NCBI RefSeq assembly: GCF_013694245.2
Contig: NZ_CP059322.2
Coordinates: forward strand, 5,463,001-5,527,000
Direction: 5' to 3'
DNA from: Micromonospora ferruginea
GTDB taxonomy: Bacteria > Actinomycetota > Actinomycetes > Mycobacteriales > Micromonosporaceae
Length of the DNA: 64,000 nt
Shown here: positions 15,664 to 24,668 of the stretch, piece after piece
How positions within the stretch are numbered: position 1 is the stretch's first letter
Layout of the letters: the number at the start of each line of letters is the position of its first letter
Notes under the pieces: generated by a model
Databases searched by the model: none
Told to the model about the DNA's origin: nothing
The model's input: the letters and a program-made list of their open reading frames with translations, nothing else
Program-made: the position numbers and the translations under genes

Positions 15664-18204
15664 TCAGGGCTGCCGGGCGTCGGTGGCGGCGGGCGGGGCG
15701 GGACGGTTGCGGGTGCCGCCGCCGCGGCGGCCGGGCAGCCGGATGACCGCGCCGGCGTCGTGCAGCGGCCGGGCGAGCGCGCCGGGTCGCCCGCCGGCGC
15801 CGCGTTGGAGGGCGGCGAGCAGCGCGCCGGCGGCCAGCGGACGGGCGAACAGGTGACCCTGCCCGGCCGCGCAGCCCAGTTCCCAGAGCGCGCGGCGTTG
15901 CGGTTCGCTCTCCACGCCCTCGGCGACCACGGTGAGGTCGAGGCTGCGGCCCAGGTCGAGGGTGGAGCGGATGACGGCGGCGGCCTCGGGCGCGGTCTCC
16001 ATGGCGGTGACGAAGCTGCGGTCGATCTTGAGTTCGTGGACCGGGATGCGGGAGAGCAGCGAGAGCGACGAGTAGCCGGTGCCGAAGTCGTCGAGGGCCA
16101 GCCGGACGCCGGAGTCGCGCAGCCGGCTGAGCACCCGGTCGACCACGTCGAGCTGGCTGAGGGTGAGCGTCTCGGTCAGTTCCAGCACGAGCCGGTCCGG
16201 TGGGAGGTCGTGGGCGCGCAGCCGGGCCAGCACGGCACCGGGGAAGCGGGCGTCGAGGAGGCTGCGGGGCGACACGTTCACCGAGACGGGCAGGTCGAAG
16301 CCGGCGTCGTGCCAGGAGCCGGCGGCGATCAGCGCCTGGTCGAGGATGGCCTCGGCGAACGCGGGCAGCAGCCCGGAGCGTTCCACCGCTTCGAGGAAGC
16401 GCAGCGGGTCGATCAGGCCGTGGGTGGGGTGGTGCCAGCGGGCCAGCGCCTCCGCGCCGACGACCTGGCCGCTGCCCAGGTCGACGATGGGCTGGAAGTT
16501 GACGGTGAACTCGTGGTCGGCGACGGCCCGGGGCAGCTCCCCGCCGAGGGTGAGCCGGTTCAGGTCGGCGGTGTCGCGGGTCGGCGCGTACGTGGCGGTC
16601 CGCTGGCCGGCGCGTTTGGCCTGGTACATGGCCACGTCGGCGCGGCGGAGCAGTTCGGCCATGCCGCCGGTGGCCGGGGCGGCGGCGATGCCACCGCTGG
16701 CCTCCACGCTGATCCGCATGCCGTCCAGGTCGAGCGGGTCGTGCAGGGCGGCGAGCAGGGCCTCCGCGCGGTGCGCGGCGACCGCCGGGGCGGGCAGGCC
16801 ACGCAGGAGCACGGCGAACTCGTCGCCGCCGAGCCGGGCGACCAGGTCGTCGGGGCGGGCCGCGTCGCGCAGCCGGCCGGCGACCTGGATGAGCACCTGG
16901 TCCCCGGCGCCGTGCCCGAGCGTGTCGTTGACCTCCTTGAAGTGGTTGAGGTCGATCAGCACCAGGGCGGTGACGCCGTCGGCGTGCCGGGTGGTGAGCT
17001 GGGCGGTGCCCTCGTCCAGCAGGTGGCGGCGGTTGGACAGGCCGGTGAGGGCGTCGTGGGTGGCGGCGTAGGCGTGGTCGGCGGCGATGCGGGCGAGTTC
17101 GGCGTACGCCTGGGCGTTGCGGACCGCGGTGCACAGGGCGGAGGCGAAGGTACGCAGGGTGTACTGCTCGCGTTCGGACAGCTCGACCGGCCCGGCGAAG
17201 CGGAGCCGCAGCATGCCGATGTCGACGGTCTGGTCGTGACCTTCGAGGCGGCTGGTGAGCACCGATCCCTGGACCGCGCTCGGTTCGCCGGTCGGGCCGC
17301 TGTAGGTGATGGCTCCGCCCACGCCCCGGACGACCTTCTCCTCCTCGCGCAGCTCGATCTCGACCTCGTCGGCGGAGAAGAGTTCGGTGGCCTGGGTGAC
17401 CGCGGTGGTGAGGACCTGGTCGAGGTCGACCACGTTCAGCGCGTCGGTGGTCCGGGCCAGTCGCTGCCAGGCCTCGCGTTCGGCCCGGCTGCGGAGGCGG
17501 CTGGAGTAGGCGAGGTGCAGGCTCAGCACGAGGGGCGGTACGACGATCAGGAAGGTCGGGTTGCTCCTCAGGATGAGGAGCGTGGACAGGACCACCGAGA
17601 AGCGGGCGAAAACGCTGGCCAGCCGGAGGTCCACCTGCTCGCGGAACCGTTTGCGGATCGGGGTGCCGGTCGCGAAGGCGAGCACCGGGAAGGTGAGCAC
17701 CTCGTCCAGGACCACGACGGTCAGATAGGCGAGGACCAGGGCGGGAAGTGAGCGGTTGATCGGCCCCGACCAGGGCCAGGACCACCCGGCGGCGACGAGG
17801 ACGAGTCCGCCCACGGCGGCCAGCGTCATCTCCTTGGCCACGCCGAAGGCCAGTTTGATGGGCGGAAGCCGGCCGATCAGCCGGGCGATCGCGACACCCA
17901 GGCCGGTGGCGATGACGACCCAGGGCACGGGCGCGACCGCGAGCCCGATCACCGAGGCCGCGTCGGTCCAGGAAACACCGTGGGTCGTGGCACGAATGCG
18001 GATTCGTACATTGACGGTCGCGGCCACCGCGACGAGGAAGGTGATCGTGCCGGCACGGGTGAGGTTTTTCTCCGTCACCAGGCCGCCGGCTTCGATGAGC
18101 CGGACACTGACCAGGGTGGCGACGGCGGCCGCAAACACGACGAGACCGACAAGCAGCAACAGCCGCCGATCGGTCCCATTGTCGCGTGCCTGGGCGCGAG
18201 TCAC
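15664..18204 (-). CDS. Membrane-bound diguanylate cyclase/phosphodiesterase (GAF-GGDEF-EAL)
   Basis: An 846-residue c-di-GMP enzyme. Residues 1-230 form a membrane module of several helices, followed by a GAF-like region at about 255-390. The GGDEF domain has RLGGDEFAVLL at about 455. The EAL domain has GAEALARWHHP at about 582, with ELTETL, LDDFGTGYSSLSLL and the KIDRSFV segment also present. Both catalytic signatures look intact, so it may make or degrade c-di-GMP. The start is GTG 18204, with GGTGGAGG just upstream; a longer frame to 18348 runs through AT-richer DNA without coding character. First gene of a minus-strand run continuing to 13.2 kb. Confidence 0.93.
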   Translation of the reverse strand: MTRAQARDNGTDRRLLLLVGLVVFAAAVATLVSVRLIEAGGLVTEKNLTRAGTITFLVAVAATVNVRIRIRATTHGVSWTDAASVIGLAVAPVPWVVIATGLGVAIARLIGRLPPIKLAFGVAKEMTLAAVGGLVLVAAGWSWPWSGPINRSLPALVLAYLTVVVLDEVLTFPVLAFATGTPIRKRFREQVDLRLASVFARFSVVLSTLLILRSNPTFLIVVPPLVLSLHLAYSSRLRSRAEREAWQRLARTTDALNVVDLDQVLTTAVTQATELFSADEVEIELREEEKVVRGVGGAITYSGPTGEPSAVQGSVLTSRLEGHDQTVDIGMLRLRFAGPVELSEREQYTLRTFASALCTAVRNAQAYAELARIAADHAYAATHDALTGLSNRRHLLDEGTAQLTTRHADGVTALVLIDLNHFKEVNDTLGHGAGDQVLIQVAGRLRDAARPDDLVARLGGDEFAVLLRGLPAPAVAAHRAEALLAALHDPLDLDGMRISVEASGGIAAAPATGGMAELLRRADVAMYQAKRAGQRTATYAPTRDTADLNRLTLGGELPRAVADHEFTVNFQPIVDLGSGQVVGAEALARWHHPTHGLIDPLRFLEAVERSGLLPAFAEAILDQALIAAGSWHDAGFDLPVSVNVSPRSLLDARFPGAVLARLRAHDLPPDRLVLELTETLTLSQLDVVDRVLSRLRDSGVRLALDDFGTGYSSLSLLSRIPVHELKIDRSFVTAMETAPEAAAVIRSTLDLGRSLDLTVVAEGVESEPQRRALWELGCAAGQGHLFARPLAAGALLAALQRGAGGRPGALARPLHDAGAVIRLPGRRGGGTRNRPAPPAATDARQP

Positions 18205-18711
18205 GTGTCCGCCTCCACCGCACTCGGATCGTCGCGGTGTGTGTACCCGTACTGTACGACCCGCTCGGGCGCCCGGGTAGTTCGCTTCACAGCCAGTCGT
18301 TGCCGCGCATCTGCCTCGCCTTTCGTTCGATCTGCGGAGCCTGATCAACAGCTCCTTGGATGAACGACATCTTATGGCGTTTAGGCCGCGTTGGTGATAT
18401 TAGATGTCCATATGCGCATATTGCGCCAATGAGGCAGACGCTTGTCACGCACCGTCTTTGCCTGGAAACTGAACGCATATTCAACTGGTCGTTCTATGGG
18501 ATTATCGAGCCGCCTCTCGCCGATGTCTGTAGTCGTTCGGTTTCCGCGTCCGTAACATGCGGCACGTCAACTTACAGAAAATGCGTCGTCGCTCTCTGAT
18601 GTGATTCGAGCGGCCATGACGGATCGGGCGCAATCTTCCATATGCCCGCAATGTGGCGCCGGCATATGGAATGCGGCGCGCCATTCGAATGCGTACGGGG
18701 CGGGGGAGCAA
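18205..18711. promoter_or_regulatory. AT-rich divergent control region between the GGDEF-EAL gene and the SARP regulator
   Basis: This 507-base stretch is clearly less GC-rich than either neighbour and shows no supported gene. It contains ATATGCGCATAT, a perfect 12-bp palindrome at 18410-18421, the half-site TCCATATGC at 18407-18415 and again at 18637-18645, and CGCATATT at 18416-18423 and 18474-18481. Such CATAT-containing words are rare in this genome. The region probably carries both divergent promoters and regulator sites. Confidence 0.5.
18636..18671. promoter_or_regulatory. Inverted repeat at the SARP gene start, candidate operator
   Basis: TTCCATATGCC (18636-18646) and its exact complement (18661-18671) flank 14 nt. 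It ends 40 bp before the favoured TTG start, a position suited to autoregulation. Confidence 0.5.
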
Positions 18712-21700
18712 TTGGCGGAGATCCGGCTGCTCGGCTCGCCGGAGGTGCGGCGAGGATCCGTCCCGCTGTCTCTGGGCACACCCAAGCAGCAGGTCGCGTT
18801 GGTCGTGCTGGTATTGCACGGTGGCCGCCTGGTAACCGTCGACCTGCTCGTGGATGAACTCTGGCCGGACGATCCACCGCCGTCCGCGATAGCGAACGTG
18901 CGGACCTATGTGGGCAACCTCCGACGGATGTTCGTCCGCAACAGCGGACCGGACCTCGTTCGCCTGCCGGGGGGTTACCGACTGGACGTGGGCGGCGAGC
19001 ACGTCGACGTACACCGCTTCGAGCGCCTGACCCAAGCGGCCAGGTCCGCCTGGTCCGAGGGAAACACGCAGGAGGCCGACGTCCTGCTGAAGGAGGGTGA
19101 GTCGCTCTGGCGGGGATCCCTGGCGGCCGGTCTACGGGTGGGACCGGTGCTGTCGGCGCGCAGGGCGTCCCTGGACGAGCAGCGGCTGGCCGCGGTCGAA
19201 CTTCGTGCCGGGCTGGATCTCGAGCTGGGCCGCACCAGATCCGCGATCGCGCTGCTCACCGCCCATGCCGAGCGCAACCCGTATCGGGAGCATGCGCAGG
19301 CCCTGCCCGCCAATGCCCTGTGGTCCGACGGAGACCAGGCCGGCGCGCTCGCCGTCATCCGTCGGACAGAGGCGGTGCTCGCTGAGCAACTCGGCATCCA
19401 GCCCGGCGCCGAACTGCTTCGCCTGCGGCAGTCATTGCGCGACGGCATCCCGGCGCAGACGTCGTCCGTCGCACGTCCGGGCACGCCCGAACCCGACCGT
19501 TCGAGATCTCTCGGACCAGGCGCACGAGGGGACCGCCGTCACCTTCCGCGGGCGGTCGTCGCCTTCGTCGGTCGCCGTGAGCTCGTCGAACGGACGCTCA
19601 CCGAGATCGCGCTCACCGTCGCCGGCACATCGGCGGTCAGGGTCGTCAACGGCATGGCGGGAAGCGGGAAGACCGCCTTCGCGCTCCACCTGGCGCGCAG
19701 GCTGGCCGACCGGCACCGGGACGGACAGCTCTTCATCGACCTCCGCGGGCACGACGAGAGTGATCCAGTCGACCCGGCCGACGCGACGACCGTGCTGCTT
19801 CGGCAGATGGGCGTACCGGCCGGCCGGATCCCGACTGATCATGACGAGCGCGCCGAGCTGTGGCAGCACGAGCTGCGGCGTCACCGCGTGGTCGTGGTGT
19901 TGGACAACGCGGCGAGCGGGCCCCAGATCCGTCCGCTCCTGCCGACCGGTGGGGGAACGGTGTTCCTGGTGACCAGCCGTCGCCGGTTGTCCGTCGGCGA
20001 CATCGGACCGGCCGTGTCGCTTCCCGTGCTGACCTCCGGCGAGGCGGTGGAACTCCTGTCCTCAACCGCCGGCGAGGACCGGATCCGCGCCGAACCGGAC
20101 GCGGCGGTGGAGGTGGTGCGCCGATGCGGCCACTTACCCCTGGCCGTCCGGCTGGCCGGCGGCTGGCTGGCCCACCGGTCCACCTGGCGGGTCGCCGACC
20201 TCGCCCGGCGGTTGGGCGCCGGGGGCACCGTGCTCCGACGGCTCGCGGTGGACCAGCAGACCGTCGCCGGAGCCTTCTCCGCCTCGTACGAGCAGTTGGC
20301 CGAGCCGGTGCGGAGACTGTTCCGGCTCGTCAGCCTCCACCCGGGGGATTCTCTCGACGCGCGGATGATCGCCGCCCTGGTCGACCTACCGGCGGAGCAC
20401 ACCGAACGGATGTTGGACGATCTCCTCGACCAGCACCTGCTCGAGGAGACGGCCCCGGGGCGATACCGGTTGCACGACCTCATGCGCCAGTACGCCGCCG
20501 AACTCTTCCACGAGTCGGCGGACCTGGTGGAACGCCGGGAGCCGGGCGCCCGTCTGCTCGACCATGTGCTCCACCAGGTGGTGGTCCGAGCCAGCGAACT
20601 GGACCAGCGGGTGCTGCACGCCCACCTGCGCCTCGATCCGCCTCGCCGACCCGACCTGACCGATGAGGCCGACGCGTCGGACGTCGAGTGGTTGGAGCGG
20701 GAACGGGCCAATCTGGTCGCCCTGATCGGATTCGCCGCGCGGGAAGGGCACTCCGGCTACGCCTGGCGGCTCGCGCGAGCCATGTGGCGGTTCTGCTACA
20801 TGCGGGGGTACTTCGACGACATCATCGTCATCCACCGTGCCGGCCTGAGCGCGGCGGAGTTGGGCGGTGATCTGGTCGCCCAGGGGGTCATGCACAACTA
20901 TCTCGCCTCCGCGTACACCCGTACGGGCAGCTACCTGGACTCGCTGCGGCACCTCGAGACAGCCGTCTCCATCTCCCGGAAGCTCGACGACCGGGGCAAC
21001 GAGCATCGCTATCGGGCGAATCTCGTGGTGGTGCACTGGCTGACCGGGGATCCGGAGAGATCGGTCGCCCTTGGTCGGCAACTGCTCCGCGAGGACTCGC
21101 GGGGCGATGTCGACCCCATCCCGTCCCTGCCGAACCTCGGTTACGCGCTGACCGCAGTTGGGCGGTACGCCGAGGCGTTGGAAGCCCATCGCCAGCACCT
21201 CTTCCTCGCGAGATGCCAGGGCAGCGACTATCACATGTCGAACGCACTGGGACACATCGCGTCGGTGGAGAACCGCCTCGGGCACCATGCGAAGGCGATC
21301 CGCCTGCTCCGGGCCTCGATCCGGCTCCGGGACCGCACCGGGCACCGGTTCGGCGAGGCGGAGGTGCGCAACGATCTCGGCATCGCGTACCGACATCTGA
21401 GCCGGTTCGGCGACGCACTCGGGCAGCACGACCTCGCGCTCGACCTGTCGAGGGACTCGGGCGAGCGACACGTCCAGGCGGCGGTGCTCAACGACCTCGG
21501 ACTGACCCTGACTGCCGCCGGTCGGACCGACGAGGCGGCGCCGGCGCACCAGCGTGCACTCGCCCTCGCCACCCGTATCGCTCACCCCTACGAGCAGGCC
21601 CGAGCGCTGATCGCACTCGCCGGCCACCTCGGCGGAGCCGGCAGCGAGCAGGCTGAGCGGTTCCGGCAGCGGGCCCAGGCGATCTTCGAGCGGATGGGTG

Positions 21701-21735
21701 CCCCCGAGCGCCATCAGTTCCACCCTGATCCCTGA
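18712..21735 (+). CDS. AfsR-like transcriptional regulator (SARP DNA-binding, BTAD, NB-ARC, TPR)
   Basis: About 1007 residues. The N-terminal OmpR-like wHTH begins AEIRLLGSPEVRRG, with LVDELWPDDPPPSAIANVRT; a BTAD helical domain follows to about residue 240. The NB-ARC ATPase has Walker A GMAGSGKTAF near 313-323, a Walker B-like VVVVLDNA and CGHLPLAVRLAGGW. C-terminal TPRs occupy about 700-1000. SARPs activate secondary-metabolite clusters, but none is next to it. The frame is open from GTG 18601 and ATG 18616. TTG 18712 is preferred because the conserved wHTH starts there, GGGGGAG precedes it, and codons upstream have far lower GC at position three. The upstream extension would add a CPQCG motif. 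Confidence 0.9.
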   Translation: MAEIRLLGSPEVRRGSVPLSLGTPKQQVALVVLVLHGGRLVTVDLLVDELWPDDPPPSAIANVRTYVGNLRRMFVRNSGPDLVRLPGGYRLDVGGEHVDVHRFERLTQAARSAWSEGNTQEADVLLKEGESLWRGSLAAGLRVGPVLSARRASLDEQRLAAVELRAGLDLELGRTRSAIALLTAHAERNPYREHAQALPANALWSDGDQAGALAVIRRTEAVLAEQLGIQPGAELLRLRQSLRDGIPAQTSSVARPGTPEPDRSRSLGPGARGDRRHLPRAVVAFVGRRELVERTLTEIALTVAGTSAVRVVNGMAGSGKTAFALHLARRLADRHRDGQLFIDLRGHDESDPVDPADATTVLLRQMGVPAGRIPTDHDERAELWQHELRRHRVVVVLDNAASGPQIRPLLPTGGGTVFLVTSRRRLSVGDIGPAVSLPVLTSGEAVELLSSTAGEDRIRAEPDAAVEVVRRCGHLPLAVRLAGGWLAHRSTWRVADLARRLGAGGTVLRRLAVDQQTVAGAFSASYEQLAEPVRRLFRLVSLHPGDSLDARMIAALVDLPAEHTERMLDDLLDQHLLEETAPGRYRLHDLMRQYAAELFHESADLVERREPGARLLDHVLHQVVVRASELDQRVLHAHLRLDPPRRPDLTDEADASDVEWLERERANLVALIGFAAREGHSGYAWRLARAMWRFCYMRGYFDDIIVIHRAGLSAAELGGDLVAQGVMHNYLASAYTRTGSYLDSLRHLETAVSISRKLDDRGNEHRYRANLVVVHWLTGDPERSVALGRQLLREDSRGDVDPIPSLPNLGYALTAVGRYAEALEAHRQHLFLARCQGSDYHMSNALGHIASVENRLGHHAKAIRLLRASIRLRDRTGHRFGEAEVRNDLGIAYRHLSRFGDALGQHDLALDLSRDSGERHVQAAVLNDLGLTLTAAGRTDEAAPAHQRALALATRIAHPYEQARALIALAGHLGGAGSEQAERFRQRAQAIFERMGAPERHQFHPDP

Positions 21736-21962
21736 ACCGGTTTATCGATTTCTTATCGCGGTGCCCGCTAACGTCCCGTCGTCGGCCAACGGGGATGGTC
21801 CGCCACACGTGGTGGACCAGGCCGGAGAGGCCCCCACACGTCGAGTCTCCCCAGCGGCTCGACGGTGGGACGGTGTGGGAGGGGCGTCATGCCGATCATC
21901 GGCACCCGGCACGGCGCCCTTCCCCATCGACGGTGCGGGCCGCTCCCGTCGTACCCGGCGGA

Positions 21963-21968
21963 TAGGGT
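21963..21968 (+). promoter_or_regulatory. Candidate -10 element, leaderless moaC
   Basis: TAGGGT 6 nt before GTG 21975. The rest of the 239-bp gap after the SARP gene holds an imperfect palindrome at about 21802-21823 and no gene. Confidence 0.55.
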
Positions 21969-21974
21969 CGGGCG

Positions 21975-22462
<488 letters not shown>

Positions 22463-22466
<4 letters not shown>

Positions 22467-22933
22467 TCCGCGCCCGGGTGATCGTGGCCTCCAACCGGGC
22501 CGCCGCCGGGGTCTACGAGGACACCAGCGGCCCGCTGCTCGTCGCCGGTCTGCGGGAGCTGGGCTGCACGGTCGACGCGCCGGTGGTGGTGCCCGACGGC
22601 GACCCGGTCGGCGCCGCCCTGCGGACCGCCCGCGAGGAGGGCGTCGACGTGGTGCTGACCAGCGGCGGCACCGGCATCACCCCGACCGATCGCACCCCCG
22701 ACGTGACCCGCGCGCTCCTCGACTACGAGATTCCCGGGATCGCCGAGGCGATCCGCGCGCACAGCCGCGACGCGGTGCCCACGGCCGCGTTGTCCCGTGG
22801 CCTGGCCGGGGTGGCCGGCCGGATGCTCGTGGTCAACCTGCCCGGCTCGCGCGGCGGGGCCCGGGACGGCCTGGCCGTGCTGGGGCCGATCCTGCGGCAC
22901 GCGGTCGACCAGCTCCGCGGCGGCGACCACTGA
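22463..22933 (+). CDS. mogA: Molybdopterin adenylyltransferase, MogA/MoaB family
   Basis: A 156-residue MogA/MoaB-type protein that adenylates molybdopterin before metal insertion. The active-site motif VVLTSGGTGITPTDRTPD is at about 59-76, followed by PGIAEAIRAHS and VVNLPGSRGGARDGL. The GTG start overlaps the moaC stop (GTGA), so translation is coupled. MoeA, its pathway partner, follows after 37 bp. Confidence 0.93.
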
Positions 22934-22958
22934 GCCCGCGGGTCGCGTGCGCCGGCGT

Positions 22959-22964
22959 TAGGCT
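22959..22964 (+). promoter_or_regulatory. Candidate -10 element, leaderless moeA
   Basis: TAGGCT 6 nt before ATG 22971, suggesting an internal promoter in the moaC-moaE cluster. Confidence 0.5.
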
Positions 22965-22970
22965 CGCCGG

Positions 22971-24227
22971 ATGAGCACGGAAACCGAAGCCGCCGGGGCC
23001 GAGGTGGGCGCGCCGCCGCCGGCCGGCTGGGAAGAGGCCCGCGCCCGGGTGTACGCGGTCGGTCTCTCCGCCGCGCTCCCCGCGGTCGCCCGCCCGCTGG
23101 CCGACACCGACGGGCAGACGCTGGCCGAGCCGCTGACCACGCGCACCGACCTGCCGGCGTTCCCCACCTCCAGCGTGGACGGCTGGGCGGTGCGTGGACC
23201 GGGGCCGTGGCAGGTGGTCGGCCGGGTGCTCGCCGGGCACACCGCGCCTCCGCTGGCGGACGACGGCACCACGGTGGAGATCGCCACCGGCGCGATGGTC
23301 CCCGTCGGCACGAGCGCGATCCTGCGGATCGAGGAGTCGACCCGGGCGGCGGACGGCCTGGTGGCCGGCACGCCCCGGCCGCAGGCGGAATGGCGCGAGC
23401 CGGGTGAGGAGGCGCACCTCGGCGAGGAGTTGCTGCCCGCCGGCACGCCGGTGGATCCGTCGGTGATCGGCCTGGCCGCCTCGTGCGGTCACGACACGCT
23501 GCGGGTCCGCCGGGCGCCCCGGGCCGCGCTGCTGGTCTTCGGCGACGAACTGCTCACCTCGGGCGCGCCGGGTGCCGGCCGGGTGCGCGACGCGCTCGGC
23601 CCGTCGGTGCCGGCGTGGCTGCGCCGCTACGGCTGCCAGGTGCGGGGCGGCGACGTGGTCGGGCCGGTCGCCGACACCCTGCCCGCGCACGTCGCGGCGC
23701 TGCGTGGCGCGCTCGCCAACGCCGATCTGGTCTGCACCACCGGCGGCACCATGCACGGCCCGGTCGACCACCTGCATCCGACGCTGGAGGCGCTCGGCGC
23801 CGACTACGTGGTCAACACCGTGGCGGTGCGCCCCGGCTTCCCGATGCTGCTCGCCCGCCTGGTCGACGGCGACGGGCGGGTGCGCTTCGTGGCCGGCCTG
23901 CCGGGCAACCCGCAGTCCGCGGTGGTGGCCCTGGTCTCCCTCGTCGTTCCCCTGCTCGCCGGGCTCACCGGCCGGCCGATGCCGGTGCTGCCGCAGGTCA
24001 CCCTGGCCGAGGCGGTCCCCGGGCGCGGTGACCACACCCACCTCGCGCTGGTCCGCTGGGACCGGGTCGCCGGCACCGCCCACCCGGTGCGGCACGTCGG
24101 TTCGGCGATGCTGCGCGGGCTGGCCGGCGCGGACGGCTTCGCGGTGATCCGCCCCGGCGCCAGCGGCGCGGTGGGCGACCGCGTGCCGCTCGTGCCCCTG
24201 CCCCTGACCCCGGGAGAGCGTTCATGA
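22971..24227 (+). CDS. moeA: Molybdopterin molybdenumtransferase MoeA
   Basis: A 418-residue MoeA. It ligates molybdate to adenylylated molybdopterin. Domain order is as expected: an N-terminal region with LPAFPTSSVDGWAVRG, a beta-barrel part with EIATGAMVPVGTSAILRIEE, then the MogA-like domain with FGDELLTSG and VCTTGGTMHGPVDHL, and the C-terminal PGNPQSAVVALVSLV segment. The first domain is somewhat shorter than in E. coli MoeA. The stop overlaps the moaE start by 4 bp (ATGA). Confidence 0.93.
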   Translation: MSTETEAAGAEVGAPPPAGWEEARARVYAVGLSAALPAVARPLADTDGQTLAEPLTTRTDLPAFPTSSVDGWAVRGPGPWQVVGRVLAGHTAPPLADDGTTVEIATGAMVPVGTSAILRIEESTRAADGLVAGTPRPQAEWREPGEEAHLGEELLPAGTPVDPSVIGLAASCGHDTLRVRRAPRAALLVFGDELLTSGAPGAGRVRDALGPSVPAWLRRYGCQVRGGDVVGPVADTLPAHVAALRGALANADLVCTTGGTMHGPVDHLHPTLEALGADYVVNTVAVRPGFPMLLARLVDGDGRVRFVAGLPGNPQSAVVALVSLVVPLLAGLTGRPMPVLPQVTLAEAVPGRGDHTHLALVRWDRVAGTAHPVRHVGSAMLRGLAGADGFAVIRPGASGAVGDRVPLVPLPLTPGERS

Positions 24228-24655
24228 CCGTGGAGACGCGAGTGCTGCTGGGCGCGGTCACCGACCGGCCGCTCGACCTGGCCGCGCACGAGGCGGCGGT
24301 CGCCGACCGCCGGGCCGGCGCGGTGGTGTCCTTCCAGGGCGTGGTCCGCGACCACGACCACGGGCGGGCGGTGACCAGCCTGGAATACGAGGGCCACCCC
24401 ACCGCCGAGGCGGTGCTGCGTGAGGTGGCGGCCGAGATCGCCGCCGACCCGGCGGTCCACGCGGTGGCGGTGTCGCACCGGATCGGCCCGCTGGAGATCG
24501 GGGACGTGGCGCTGGTCGCGGCGGTCAGCACCGCGCACCGGGCGGCGGCGTTCGCGGCCTGCGCCCGGCTGGTCGACGAGGTCAAGGCGCGGCTGCCGAT
24601 CTGGAAGCGGCAGGTCTTCGACGACGGCACCGAGGAGTGGGTGAACTGCCCCTGA
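24224..24655 (+). CDS. moaE: Molybdopterin synthase catalytic subunit
   Basis: A 143-residue MoaE, the large subunit that with thiocarboxylated MoaD inserts sulfur into cyclic pyranopterin. Conserved parts include GAVVSFQGVVRDHDHGRAV, LEYEGHPTAEAVL, VAVSHRIGPLEIGDVALV, the AFAACARLVDEVK helix and LPIWKRQ with the catalytic Lys. Its partner moaD is not here but 12 kb away on the other strand. The stop is 13 bp from the convergent membrane-protein gene. Confidence 0.95.
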   Translation: MTVETRVLLGAVTDRPLDLAAHEAAVADRRAGAVVSFQGVVRDHDHGRAVTSLEYEGHPTAEAVLREVAAEIAADPAVHAVAVSHRIGPLEIGDVALVAAVSTAHRAAAFAACARLVDEVKARLPIWKRQVFDDGTEEWVNCP

Positions 24656-24668
24656 GTCGGGCCGCCGG

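Noticed and set aside
14273..18223. Very long alternative open frame (1316 codons) on the minus strand and a 1150-codon frame on the plus strand
   Set aside because: Both overlap the GGDEF-EAL and glycosyltransferase genes in other frames, consist of Arg/Pro/Gly/Ala-rich sequence and show no domain. Long shadow frames are usual in DNA of this GC content.
18360..18599. 79-codon open frame in the AT-rich region before the SARP gene
   Set aside because: No ribosome site, no recognisable sequence and no codon bias; the region looks regulatory.
18601..18711. CPQCG-containing N-terminal extension of the SARP regulator as a zinc-binding domain
   Set aside because: Only one Cys pair, poor third-position GC and an operator-like dyad within it. 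Treated as non-coding, though not excluded.
18712..21735. Marker of a secondary-metabolite cluster
   Set aside because: No polyketide, peptide or other biosynthetic gene is in the window; the flanking genes are signalling and molybdenum-cofactor genes.
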